Made by a program: the position numbers and the translations under genes
Part shown: piece by piece, positions 11,995 to 24,353 of the stretch
How positions within the stretch are numbered: position 1 is the stretch's first letter
Layout: every line of letters begins with the position of its first letter
The notes under the pieces: model-generated
Told to the model about the DNA's origin: nothing
Database searches by the model: none
The model's input: the letters and a program-made list of their open reading frames with translations, nothing else
Origin: Gymnorhina tibicen
Lineage: Eukaryota; Chordata; Aves; Passeriformes; Artamidae
Length of the DNA: 64,000 nt
Direction of reading: 5' to 3'
Assembly (NCBI GenBank): GCA_013399875.1
Contig: VXAZ01009369.1
Span: forward strand, 806,001-870,000

Positions 11995-14900
11995 CAGTGT
12001 TTGTTTTGGGTTGAGATCTTTGATATCTGATATAAACTTATAGCTCTTTCTACACACTTGTCAACAATGATTATTGCTGACAATAGCATTGTCTAATAGC
12101 ATCATTGCAGTTTTCACAATGCTTGCTAATGAAATTCTATTGCTATCTGAACTTGGTTTAAGCTTTTATCCACATGGTAATACCATGGATGAATTGGAAG
12201 GCTGTTTTAATAAATCACTTTTCTTGACCTAGCTGGTAAGTGCAAAAAACTTCCAATGCAAAGTGACAGCTGTATCTGAATGGAAGAACTTAAATCTTGG
12301 CAGAAAATGGAACTTATTTTCATGACGTCTTCTGCCTTGGTAGCAAAGCCAGTAAATAGCCCTCTGACAAGGTGCCATGAAAGTTGTATAAAAATGCCAG
12401 ATTCTTTCTTGAGCAGTGTGTCGGACAACTTTGATTAACTGAGCAATATTTTCCCTCCCACCCATATAAATTGGTTTCATATCTATTAAAGAGATTGGCA
12501 TAGTTCCAAGACCACATGAAGGTTGTCTCAGGCCAGAAGAGATCAGAAATTCTTGTGAAAAGGGAGAGCCAAAGGCAGCGCTATATCTCAGCACTGTATG
12601 CACTATCTGTTAGTGTTAGGGCATACTGTCCAGTAAAGTGTCCTATAACACATTCAAAGATAAAAGATCCTTGACCAAAGAATTTTGTATCACTCCCTGT
12701 TGTCCATAAGAACGTCTCAGGTGAAAAAATTCTACACCCACTGGGTCAAAATCTGCCTGCAAGAACTGAGCGTTGTGTTTTGCACAGCATCAATTAGCAA
12801 CTTTGTTTTATGATGAGGAACAGCATCAGGCTAACTGGAAAGGGTCGTAGTTTATAGCTCAACTGAGGCAGGCAGAATTGTAAGGGCAAAACCATTAGAC
12901 ACACTAAGCAAAAAAATAGCCAGGAATAATAATTCACAACATTAGTAGCAATTTACTGAACACACTATTCTGGAAAACCTCTAAGGTTAGTGCTACTAGT
13001 TATGATATGAGATTACCCAGCTCATTTCAATATGCATGAAGCAAGGCACATATCACTTGTCACTTCCATTGTTTTCTTCCTAACAAAAAATGGGGATAAC
13101 AAATCTGAAGGAACAGGTGGAATTGATGATGCAAACCACTGCTTATGAAAAACGGTCATAATGCAAACAAGAAGGTCACTGAAAGCAATTTGAACTGTGG
13201 AACCCAATTTTATGGTTACTGAATTTATATTATTTATAAATTAGCACAGCAACCTGCCACATCTGGGATGATATCTAAAAATAATTCAGATAGAAACAGG
13301 CCTTGTGGATGAAAGCAAAAAGAACAAAAGCTAAGTATAAAGGAGAAAATGATTTAAAAAATAGTTCAAAGTATGTTGTTTATGTGTAGGAAACAATATA
13401 CAAAGTCTTCTTGTAATTTCCCTGTAAATACAAAACACTACACACTTCATCTATATCCATACTACATATCTGCTAAGTTCATTATAATTTTGGCAGTGTT
13501 ATTGTGTTGTACTAGAAGGAAAATCAATGCATTTCACATAGCATTTCCTTATCTGTTGGGAGCAGAAGCATGCTCTTTGTGGAGCTGTAGAATCTGTTCC
13601 TGCCAGCTTAAAATGTTACATGCTGCAAATGTAGGGTTAAGCCATTTTATAAAACCTGGCACTTCCTCCCTCTATTTGTGCTGTAGAAGACAGATCACAT
13701 TTAACAAACTTTTCTCTCCTTACAAGCTATTGCTAGAGTTGAGATAATATGTTTCCCTTGCTTTCAAAGTTTGATACAGAATGACAGCATTTAAAAAAAT
13801 CTGCCTGTGGTGATGATGAACCCCATGATATTCCAGGTTGTTTTAAGCTCAGAGTCAAGCTTTTCCTCTTGTGCTAAACCAGAAAGTCTGTAGGAACTTC
13901 ACAGTCTCAGGTTATCAAACTTGGTCAGCACTGGATGGCACAGTGATAACAGATTATGTGTCACTTTCCTCTATGGAGCAAAAACAGGGCCAGATGGAGT
14001 CTTCTAGAATTTCAGCCAATCTTGCCTTATTTCCAAAAAGCACCTGACAACTGCAAATCGAGTTTAACTGGTGATGAAAGTCAATGGACTCATTAATTGT
14101 GACTGATGTTCAAGAAAAAATGTATAGACAAATGCCAACACATTTAATTGAATAACACTGACTCCTGGACCAGAAAGCCAACTCTTGCTGGTGGGTTTTT
14201 TTCTGCTTAAAAAACTGGAATGTGACAGTCTTTCTTGAAACAACTGATAACTTAAAGTTAACCTAGTATACAATCACATATGTTAGAAGTTTTTCATTCT
14301 AGTTTCTGATCTGAATAGAAAATGAGAATTGTATTAATATTGGGAGATATCCGCATACTGCAGAAAATGGTAGATAATATTACAATAATATCAGTGTTGT
14401 TTCTGCTTGCTTTTTTCTTTCATTGCTTCTTATGACAAGATACCCATGAAGTCTGGTTGATAATTGCAAGGCCAGTACAGAACAGACTGAAAAGAATATG
14501 TTTGAAAATATATTTTCCATTCTATAAAAAAAGAAGGCTATTTTGGGTTACTCACATCAACAGTTAGATTTTGACCCTGCATTTGTGCCAGCAATCTGAC
14601 CAGTGACACTCAGCTGTTGGTACCAATCAATGCTCTTACAAACTCAGAGATGCTCTTTTCATTTTTTTTTTTTTCTGAAAAACAAATGAAAACAAAACCA
14701 AGAAATTCTGAGCCATACTGATTGTTTACAGAAGGAAGTCAGGCTTCAGTGGGATGTATCTAGAAGGCAGTGTTATGATATGAGAGCCCTGAAAAACACA
14801 CTTATTATCAGATAGGTAGCTTGGAAAATGCCTATGCTTTTGGAGACCAACAGCTGCCTTGCAAGGGTCCAGCTGCCTTCTGCTCACACTCTAAGGAGCT

Positions 14901-17502
14901 ATTACATGAGACATTATACTTCAAAGACATGAGTTCCAATATTACATCCCACAAGCTCAAATTGGTTCTATAGAGCCTAGGAAAGGAAATAAAAATGAAC
15001 ATAAAAGTTTCCTGCAACCCAGCTCCCTGAGCTGTGAGCATCAGCAGTGAGATGCTACCCAGCTGTAATTGAAGATCCAGTTTCTTACAGCTCTTCCTAG
15101 CTATCAGACCTTCCTGAGATGTAAGACAAAAAAAAAGCTGAGTGCCTGCTTTAACACAGTTAGCAACAAACCTCCTTCCCCTTAGTCTTTCTCCTTTTCT
15201 GTTTTCCTGAAATGAGAGAAGTTAGTGACCCCTTCCCCCCATCACCTACAAAAGAGAGTATCACCTCTTCTTTCATTTTTGTGGTGAAGTAAATCTGGCT
15301 AGAAGAGGAAAACATCATCCTGGGGACAGAACTGTTTCACCCCTTGCATGAAGACCTGTTGGCAGCTTCCTTCATCAACCCTTGCCCTGGTGTTTTAACA
15401 CTCCTTCCATCTCTCTCCTTTCTCCAAACAACTTCATTTTGGTGAGACTTCCCACGACTACGGGTTTCACCCACCTACAGCTTGAAAGTAAGAGAGATTT
15501 TCAGCCAGAAACATAAAATGCAACAGGGAATTAAGATAGACTGAGTTTTCTTTTTAGCTTTGAGTGATGGGTGAGAGGTTTTCCTGAGCTAGTAGGGGAA
15601 GATAAGAAAAGAAAAATTTGAAATTTTACAGTACCAATATTCAGAGACATAGAACACTATGAAACAAACTGGTTATCTTCGGCCAGGAAAACTAGAATGA
15701 ATAACTGAAACTCCCCAAACTCTTCACTTTGCTGATTTTAGGCCTACTGAGCCACAAGACAGTAAGTTCTTTCTTTCATCCAAGTTCTCCAGCAATAATA
15801 TCTGAACAACAGCATTCAGTCTTAATGAAACACTTTATCTTGTATTATGTAGCTTGTTTCCTCATTAAGGCCATTTCTTCCTGGTTCTGGTAAGCACATA
15901 AACCTAACAAACTCATTTACATAAAGATGCGATGCTACTATTCTCCTCCATCTACTTCTATCCAGAAAAAACAGCCTCACTGTGATCATTTCAGAGCTGT
16001 TTAAAAGCCAAAGGAGAATAATCAGTAAGTTAAGTCATCGTTCTTATTGTCTATTAATAAAAGCTATCAGAAAAGGCTGGATTTGGTGAAATGAGAACAG
16101 CTGGAAAGACAAGAAAAGACAGCTAGGGACATGGCTGGGTAGTCTGTTTTCATTGATTCTACCTCTGTGGTCTGTTGGGAAAGTCGTTAAACTTGTTGGG
16201 AAAGTTGCCACAAGATACTGAGCAAAGGAGAAGGAATTTACAAAGCGCTCCTGTTTTCATTTTGCAAGACTTCACTTTACTACAGCAGGGAGCAATACAT
16301 AGAGTTGGCATGATATTGGTCTGGAAAGAAAGAGAGAACAATTGTCTGGGGCAGCTTTTGAAAAGAAAGATCCTAACTGCAGTATGAATTATATTTTTTG
16401 ACATTTAACGAGCTCAGCATTGTGTGTCAACTGAGACTGTTGGTTTTTCTCAAAATACAAACCAAGGTTAATAACCCAAGCTATTATTTTTGTTCTAGGC
16501 TGAAAACACCATGTTGCAAAAAGTTTACAGTGTACATTAAATGTAGACAACACTGCACAGGTAAATGACACAGGTGATACAGTGAGGGTACAGACCTTCA
16601 GTAATAAACTTGAGGAAGGATGGGAAGTGATCTCAACAAAAACAAAGACCCCAGAGAAATTTCAAAGAGTCAGTAGATAATTAAATGTATCTGAAAAGAG
16701 AGAGTATAGGTTTCTTTGGATCTATTCCTTGGACTTGAATCCAAACTTTCAAATCATAAATCCTATATGCACATAAAAGGAACTGGATCTCTTAAGAGGG
16801 CAGATGAAAAAGATTTTAAGCTGCCTAGCAAGGTCAGTAGAGCTATTTAACTCATAATGCTGAATTCAAGTATTATTTAAATTTATTTTTCTTCTCTGGA
16901 AATTAATAACTGAGTCAGAGTCACTTCTGTCCTACACAATGTCAGAACATTCTCCTGATGGAAGGTAGCTTTCCATTTTCATGAAAAAAAATGTATAGGA
17001 ATATTTTATTCAGAAAGGAGGTAGTGAAGGTTCATACTTTAACACTTAGTGATTTTAACATTCAGTTGCCTGGGAGACTTGATCTTCACAGCTTAACCTT
17101 TTGACAACAACTGCTACCACAACTGTTTCCTGTCTAGCACACTCAAAATACAGCTGTCTAAGGCTGGGCTGAGCCTTTCTCTCATATTGTCAGTGCTGAG
17201 GTTCTGGACAGACATCTTTGCAAGGGTCTCAGGCACACAAAAGAGGCAGCCTTCTGGAATCCTTTCTTCTTGTCCCTTTTCCCAAAACAGTTTCTTTCTG
17301 TTTCTAAAACTAGTGAATGCTTCAACAGCAAAGCAGAGAGAAGCCCTTGGTAGGTGTCCAAGCCTGTCAGTGCTTTAGGTGAAGACTGTTCCCACTCAGG
17401 TAGATCGGTCTTGTTCTGTACTGGGTTGCAAGGTGGTATTATATGGTCATCATTGAAATAGCTGTGCAAATGTTTCCAGATTCGGACCCTGTCTGAAAAA
17501 CT
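11995..17502. other. Unique region, no gene seen
   Basis: About 5.5 kb of mixed AT-rich sequence. A minus-strand open frame at 12229-12603 (124 codons) and a plus-strand one at 13373-13747 (124 codons) are the longest. Their peptides show no domain I recognise, and neither has convincing splice sites. Short A/T homopolymers occur near 14661 and 15128. No LINE, LTR or RNA gene was recognised. Confidence 0.5.
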
Positions 17503-17529
17503 AATCAGCTAAAAAGTTTTTAGCTGATT
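17503..17529. repeat. Perfect inverted repeat (13-bp arms, 1-bp centre)
   Basis: AATCAGCTAAAAA (17503-17515), a single G, then TTTTTAGCTGATT (17517-17529), an exact reverse complement. The right-arm word TTAGCTGATT is immediately followed by a second TTAGCTGATT, giving a short direct repeat as well. No element termini are seen around it. Confidence 0.85.
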
Positions 17530-17802
17530 TAGCTGATTGGAGTGCATCCATCCTATGCACATCTGGATAAGATTAGCTGTTTTTCAAAACTGCTAACTTG
17601 GAGCACTAACATGAAGAACTAAGTAGTTTGCAATGAAATATTTCTGAGGGCTGTGCCCTGTTTGATATAGTGACTTACTGCTAAATATAACCTAATTTCA
17701 CAATTTAATAGTAAGTTTTTTCCTCATTTTTCGTATGTACAAATAAGCACTGTAATAATGTAAGGGATTCTAAAAGGTAAGCCCGGTTTCTAGATACAGA
17801 AG

Positions 17803-18238
17803 TGCTGCCTTAGGTTTTAACTTTTATATTTTTCAAATCCTGTATTGCCTAGTGTGTAACTCTGAAGTTTCTTGTAGCTTGTTATCTGCTCTCCGAGGCC
17901 AGATAGACATAACAAAGCCTCTCCAAGCTTGCTATTCAAGGACACTCAGATTGTCCTAGGCCCAAAAAGTGTAAACTAGAGCCCCTAGAGAGGTGGAGAA
18001 ATTGAACAAATTACATCATTAGCTAAAGTTTTAATTAGTGAATTAATGCTGATATGCAAATGGACCAAACCTATAAAAGTGTGAATAACTTGTGACCTGT
18101 CGTCCATCTTGGGGTCCATTTTTGGATGTAGCCTCTGGCTCCCCAGGGTGCACCTTTGAAGGCCTTTCAAATAAATACCTACCTTTATTCCCTTACTCCT
18201 GTCTAGTCTCTGTTCCTAGGTAGCCACTCAAGGCATCA
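17803..18238 (+). mobile_element. 5' LTR of an old endogenous retrovirus (family shared with 35014-35450)
   Basis: This 436-bp LTR begins TGCTGCCTTAGG and ends CAAGGCATCA, short imperfect inverted termini of the TG...CA type. It aligns along its whole length with the solo LTR at 35014-35450, and the two are nearly equal in length. Control elements in order are an octamer ATGCAAAT (18054-18061), a TATA box TATAAAA (18072-18078) and a poly-A signal AATAAA (18170-18175). Unlike the solo copy it is followed by leader-like internal sequence, so it is read as a 5' LTR. No matching 3' LTR closes a provirus nearby. Mutations throughout suggest an old, inactive copy. Confidence 0.9.
18054..18078 (+). 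promoter_or_regulatory. LTR core promoter: octamer plus TATA box
   Basis: An exact octamer ATGCAAAT, the classic binding word of POU-family Oct proteins, lies 18 bp (start to start) upstream of TATAAAA. The same two motifs with the same spacing occur in the solo LTR near 35 kb, so the arrangement belongs to the family and is not chance in one copy. Transcription would start about 25-30 bp downstream of the TATA box, around 18100-18108. Current activity is not inferable. Confidence 0.7.
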
Positions 18239-18640
18239 GTTCTTTTGCACCCCAGATGGGACCAGGAGGCTTCCGAAAATCCTCCGGGACTCAGAAGATC
18301 CAGCTCAGCTTCCCCCCGCTGCCGGCACCTGGGGGGTAGTTGCTACAGTCCAGGAGGCAGAGGAGCCCCAAGAGCCCAAAACCTCCCCAGATTCAGCACA
18401 GAGGCACGTAAGTAGTGAATAAAGGGGGTATTTTTGTTGTTAGCGCCTGTGTTGGGTGTTAAGCGATCTCTTGCAGTTTGTTCAGGGACTCAGAAGAGTC
18501 CAGGTGGGGAATAAGGATCATATTGATTATATACTTAGGAGACCTGTCCTCGGAATTTCTGATAGATGGCTCTCTTTATAGGATATGCTAAAGACAATCT
18601 GATGGGGGTAAGTAATAGATATAGAATTACATTTTTAGAT
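18239..18640 (+). mobile_element. Retroviral leader remnant following the 5' LTR
   Basis: Sequence directly 3' of the LTR has leader features: GC-richer than its surroundings, a candidate primer-binding site near 18245-18262 (degenerate, its first TGG appears mutated), and a strong hairpin at 18312-18336. A splice-donor consensus follows, with its GT at 18408 in context CAC|GTAAGTAG. A 13-nt word GGGACTCAGAAGA is present twice (18286-18298 and 18485-18497). No gag-like frame follows: the plus-strand frames after 18500 are closed by stops and nothing resembling capsid or protease is visible. The element is truncated or decayed beyond recognition after about 18.6 kb. The 4-bp target duplication of the sister solo LTR suggests a gammaretrovirus-like (ERV1) element. 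The right boundary is a guess. Confidence 0.6.
18312..18336 (+). promoter_or_regulatory. GC-rich hairpin in the retroviral leader, possible dimerisation signal
   Basis: CCCCCC (18312-18317) can pair with GGGGGG (18331-18336). The 13-nt loop exposes the self-complementary octamer TGCCGGCA (18320-18327). A stem with a palindromic loop, between the primer-binding region and the splice donor, is the layout of known retroviral dimerisation-initiation hairpins. The structure is read from sequence only. Confidence 0.45.
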
Positions 18641-21600
18641 TAGAAATGGATGACAGGAGAATTATGAGCATACCCAAATGCTGGTAATATATCTGGTGAG
18701 ATCCTTAAAAAATTGCATTTAGCAGTGAGATGTTGGTCATAAAAGCTCAGGTCCAAACACATTCGAAAATTGTGACTCCGGGAAGGATAGGGCTCTGAGT
18801 AGAAGGCATTTTCCATGATCCGAATGCCCAGGAACAAAGATGTTCTCTGGAATTGCAGAGGATGCACGCAGCAATTGACTAGACAAAGATATAAACTGGT
18901 TATTGGAGCAGATAACAGACTGAGCTGTTAGATAAGGAAAATACCAAGCACAGGGAGGCAGAGTGCCCCAAACCTAGTTCACAGTTTCTGAGATGTGCAA
19001 GCCTCTTTCTACACTTTTGTGTAATCATGAACTGCTTCAAGAAGAACCTGCATGAAAGATAGGAATAATGATGCATTTTCCCCCCTACTTAATTAGGAAA
19101 ATTTGAATGCAAACAAAACTGATAAATGGGCATAATTGGAGGAAAGGGGAGGGTAAAAATTTTTCTGAGCAGGAAAATGAAATTTTACATGTAGAAGAGG
19201 ACTCTTTGCTAGACAGTAAGTCTATATGACAAGCCCTTACAGCATACTTCTATGTTACTCCTGACTATGGGCTGGTTGAACACATGGCTACAGTTTCACA
19301 CACTCCAATGTTCCTCACCTCACAGTCTGCTGTTTAACCTACATTTCTTCTTTTATGAAAGTATCTATTTTCATATGTCTGAACGTTCAGGCATTTCTTA
19401 ACCTCTGTTCATGTGAGCTACCTCATGGCAGTAGACCAGTCCAGTTGTTCACAATCACATGCTGTCTTCCCTAGTGTCAGCCCTCTGTGTGACAGGGAGC
19501 CCTGTGATGCTGATGCAGCAAGACTGTGGTGTCTGGGAGGGAGAATCCACCCTGGCATGTATAGCAATAGCCAGGATATCTGTAATGCAGGAATTCAAGA
19601 ACATGCTTTTATACCTTGGTGTGTCCAAAGGTGGACAGACACTTTGCTTGCATGCACTTCTGGGGGCTGTGGACGCAAAGCAGGTCTGGACTTGAGGCAG
19701 TCTCAAATTTATGTTTGTAAAGCAAAGCAAACAGGGCTCAAAAGGCAGTGATTGTTCCTCTGTTGAAGTCCATGTTTCCTCACTATCACAGAGATCTAGA
19801 CATGGCAGGATGTCTGACAGTCCAGACAAGGCAATGAGCCCCCTGATCTTTGATGCTAAACCTTCTTTGAATGAATACAAAAAGTTTTAACCTCTCTTTT
19901 TGGCCTAAACTTATCTAACACTCAATGACCCTGTGACTATGCGGATATTTGGCCACAAATTATGGTCTCCAACAAAATACTGAAATCCTGGAATTTTTTT
20001 ACCACCTCATGGGTTTCACATTATGGTCAATATTATTCGAAATCAGATTGATTAAGTTCCTCCATCTGTGTGCTCCAAATGATTGACTGCAGTGTGAAAG
20101 TGTCAGAACTCACAAGAGAAACAAAATTGCAGAGAGGAGCCCCTAGCAGATGTCACTTCAAGGAGAGCCACCAATCTCCAAAACAATAGGAAATAAATTA
20201 TTGCCTGAGCCAGCCAAATACACGACACATTGATTAAAGAGATATTATTTAGTATAACAATCAATACTCACTGTGAAATAAGTACAACATTAAGACTAAC
20301 TTCAATTTCCCTTCTGTAGAAAATTAAAATTATAGGACTTTAATATAAACAGGTGAATGGCAGATGAAAGCAACAGAATATTTCACAGACTTGTTTAAGG
20401 TCACCTATTTTTCAAGGATTTTTTTTTTTAGCACTGTGCTTCCCTTAACATCACTGTTAACTCTTGCCTAAGTATTCCACTGTTTTTCCCTGTAGAGCTT
20501 TCTGTGCCAATCCAGCCATTCATTCTTGGCTGGCTGGGATCATGTTTTCCAGTGTGTAATTTCTGTTGCTTTCTTTTCCTCTGGTACCTTCATTCTAGTT
20601 GACTTTCATTAAGAATTAGTTAAGACTAGTATGCCACTACAGCTAACACACAGGCCCATGGCTTTCTCTTTAATCATTTCTTAGTCTCTGGGATGCTTAA
20701 TTGTTGGATTTTGGGTTTTACTTATGGTTGAATTTTTAATTTTTTTTAAACACAGTTAGGAAAAATACCAGAACGTCTTCCACTACAAACACAAACTGTT
20801 AGCACAAGTGTTTTGCACTTTGGTAAGCCTTCTGTTTCAAATAATTCCCCAGAAAAAGCAAGGGATCATGGAGATGATGAATCAGACTATGCAGAATAAG
20901 TTTTTAGCATGAGCAGAGATGAAAATTATCAGGTATATGTGCTGAGCAGAGGCAATTTTGCTCTAGAGTGTTGATGTTTATTTCCATGTCTAACCTTCAT
21001 TATTTACCTGAAAAGGAAAAACTATAGGCACTAAAGTCATCAGGACTTTTGCATGTGTTATTGCTGATACCCAGAAATAATAAATAATAATAAATAGTTA
21101 GAGGGCAAATTCAAAAGTGTGGGTGATGCAAGCGCATTACATGGCAGTGTAGATGTGAAAAACCTTGTTAGAAGTGTTTATTGATTGAATTTTTGTTAGT
21201 TCATTCAGGGTTAGTTTTATTTCTCCTCATGTTTTGAATAAGACGAACGGACACATAGAGACACCCACAGATATATATGTATATATATGTATATAAAACA
21301 GATAGACCGGCAGTTGTCTGGAGCGACAGACTGCCACGGGCATAAGGATATGCATAACTCCTGCCAGAGCACTGGAAGCCAAGGTCTGGCCGCTGCTGAT
21401 GGAGCCAAAGGCAGAGCAGGGGCATGTGAGATGGGGCCTGCTGCTGCAGGACTGTTTGGCTACAGCCAAGCCCATTCTGACTTCCCTCAGCTTGCATCTG
21501 GTCCCTTTGCTACACCCCTCCTGTAGCAGAAGGCTGAGCCAGGGACCTCAGTGAAGCCTGGTGTGCTCCTTGGCACAGCTCCATATGTCCCCTTAAGGAT

Positions 21601-22752
21601 CTGGCAGCTCTACCAAAGTCTGTAACCTCAGTGCCTGTAGCTCCTGGATTGCCTTGCAGATTCAGCTGGACAGTCATGGCCCTAAAATCTCTCTACAATT
21701 TTATTTCTCTGGTGAGCTCTGACACTTTCAAATTATAGTCAGTCATTTGGAGCACACAGATGGAAGGAAATTTAACCAAATTTATTTTCAGGCATACAGA
21801 CCATAAAGGCACTCTCCATTAGGAAGGAAGTTTCAGAGTTCCAAGCTCTCATTTTATAATTAGTGGGACCACAATCTAGTGACAGGCCATTGCAAAAAAC
21901 ATCCCAAGTCTCTTCTTCCTTCTTGCCTCTCTTCTTCCCAAGGTAGGATTTTCCCAGCCACAGTCCAAATCAGAACCTTCATTTGAGGGAGATGAAAAAC
22001 TCAATTTGCCTACATTTCTGAGAAGTCTTGCATCATCGCTGAATGCCAATAATCCCAACACACATTTTGGTATAAAAGACAAATGATGGCCACTGACAAA
22101 GCTGATTGTATTTTATGAATAGACCATCTCCAAAATCAAAACGTGGAATAGGAGAAAAGTCTGTGTTTTATTCTTATTAACAGTCCCTCTATTTAACATA
22201 TAAGCTCTGTTTGATGAAACATGTCCTAAACAAATAGTTTGGGAATTATATTTTAGGAGATTTTACTTCTTGGAAATAACTTTTCTGAATGAGCATAAGA
22301 AATTCAAATCAGGTAAGGTCTCAGCTTCACAGGAAAACCTGCTTTTCCATGCCTGATAGATTTCCATGACTTCAGCTGTAATGTTGTGTTATGCAGCTTC
22401 CCTTGGCATCCTTATTCTCCAGAGTGAAACCTTGTCATTTCAGCACAAACCACCTGCTGCACTGTGGAGGAAGCCTTGGGAGAGCCCGGCCACTGCAGTG
22501 CTCTACAGGACACTTGCCCCTTTCCTGCAGATGCAAAGCCAGACAGGGAAGGAAGAAGCAGTCAGATGGAAGAGCTGAGCTCAGAAACTTGACAGAAAGC
22601 ACTGCAGGCGATGCCATGGGTTTTAGAAGAGCGTTTTCCTATCCTGTAGTACTTTTCCATGCACCAGCATTTGCACTGACTGTGGTATTGCTATGTTCAC
22701 TACAAGCAACATGAAGAAAACAAACAGGGAACAAAACTTACAGGATGTTGCT
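18641..22752. other. Unique region after the retroviral remnant, no gene seen
   Basis: About 4.1 kb. It may contain further unrecognisable retroviral sequence at its left end. A minus-strand open frame of 141 codons (19455-19880) and overlapping frames around 21.2-21.5 kb give no recognisable peptide. A short (TATATG)-type run lies at 21270-21296. A GC-richer island spans about 21350-21680. No LTR matching the one at 17.8 kb was found here. Confidence 0.45.
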
Positions 22753-22761
22753 GGGGGGGGG
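22753..22761 (+). repeat. G9 homopolymer
   Basis: Nine consecutive G residues followed by TGTGTGTG. Likely slippage-prone. Confidence 0.9.
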
Positions 22762-24353
22762 TGTGTGAATAAAGGTTATGCTCAAGGCAAGGAATGGCAG
22801 GGTGAGGATTATATCTGGACTGGCTGCAATAAAGGGCCATGAGGTATATATAGGGAAGATACAGTATGACAGCCTGGATGTCAGCCCCACAGTTTAGACT
22901 ACACATGCAGCCCAAAAAAAGTGGGGTTAGCCTTCCTGGGGGGAGAAGCTGCTAAGAGGAAAAGTGAGGAAAATTAAGATTTTCCATCTAGGTGGTGTTG
23001 GAAGCAAGTGGATACTTCAGAGAAAGGTTGGGGAGCTCACAGGAACAATCAAATCTTTACATACTTACAGGTTTTATACCCAGGAAAAAAAAAAAGGGGG
23101 TTGAGGTTTGGTTTGAACAGGTGCTCTTTGCTTTTCTCTCAAAGAGTAGTTCCTTAGTTTTCCTCCCTTTGTTCCCTGTACTCCCTATAGCCCTGTGGTT
23201 TGCTGTCCCTTCAGGCACTGGCTAAGCCTCAAAGGCAGGCAATCTCATACAAAAAAAATGTAAATGAAAAGAACAACAGACAAAGGTCAAAGGCTTTTAA
23301 ATGAGTTATCCTTCAGGATGTTTTTCTGTCATGTGTAATAAAGTCAGCTGCATTCCTTGTCATCTGGATGCATTCCAGGGAAATGCAAATTGTCACAACA
23401 AATAGAATAACTGGGCAAGAAAATGGTCTTTTCAGGCCTCTCTGTCTTGGGATGTTTCATTCAGTTATTTCTGATGTGTTCGCTTTCAGGTAGGTGTATG
23501 AAAATTCACTTTGCTCATCCCAGTATGATATAAAGAATTGAAACATGACATGGGAGACCCACTGGGAAACTGTGCTTCTAAAACAGTATCAGCTACCTTA
23601 TGTTAAGTTGTGGATTTTAACTCTTAAGAAGCTGAGGGGTGACATCTGTTGAGCTGGGACACAGAGCACACTTGGCTCTCCCAGCTAAGACAATGCATTT
23701 AGGTCCAATTTCCAACTCCGCTCCACCCTTGTGTGTGATTCTGAGCAAGGCACTGCTTTTCATGAGCACTGCTCTCTTATAATCCCTGCTTTTAGGGGGA
23801 AACACAAGTTGAGAGATATTCTACTTGCAGCCACATATAGGACAATTCTGTGGGTTCTCTCACCTGTTGGGGCCCTCTTGACACTGTCATAGCACAAAAC
23901 ACTACATCACAGGGAGCAGATAACAGTAATTAACCTAACAATTGAATAAGTTGGCATTGTACCTATTGGACAAAGCCATGGGTTTATGAACCTGAAGTAA
24001 AGATGTGTTTTCTCATCAGGATGAGAAGCTGGGTTCTTGAAGTTCTTTCTGTGCTTCAGATGAAAAGTTTTGTCCTGGGTGTGCTTACTGTGCATTCTCT
24101 TATGACCATTTAGTGCTATTTGGTGTGGCATTTCTGAGGTTCTCTGTAGTTTGTACCAGCCCAAGTCATGGAAAACAACTATGCTTGCTCAGTGTCCATA
24201 GCCACAGAACAGCAGAACAAAAGAGGGTACCCGCCATTACAAAGCTTACAGCTTGAGAGTGCGGAGGGATACAGACACCATCCAGGGGAGGCCAAAGTCA
24301 GTATGTGTCATCAGGGCAGGCAATAACCTCCATTCACCTCATCTCTGGGAAAG
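22762..24353. other. Unique region, no gene seen
   Basis: No coding or repeat feature is supported. An A11G5 run near 23088 is simple sequence. A dense group of transcription-factor words at 23345-23390 is listed separately. Confidence 0.45.
23345..23390. promoter_or_regulatory. Possible enhancer core: E-boxes, CATTCC pair, octamer
   Basis: Within 46 bp lie E-box CAGCTG (23345-23350), GCATTCC (23350-23356, TEAD-type), E-box CATCTG (23361-23366), a second CATTCC (23371-23376) and a perfect octamer ATGCAAAT (23383-23390). Such words occur by chance, so only their density and exactness support the call. No neighbouring gene in the window can be named as a target. Confidence 0.25.

Noticed and set aside
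11866..12057. Asn-Pro/Thr-Leu repeat 'protein' on the minus strand
   Set aside because: Antisense reading of the telomere-like tract.
12229..12603. 124-codon minus-strand open frame considered as a decayed exon or pseudogene
   Set aside because: No family resemblance and no flanking splice sites of note; frames of this length are expected by chance in 64 kb.
19455..19880. 141-codon minus-strand open frame
   Set aside because: The peptide matches nothing I know, and plus-strand frames are also open here.
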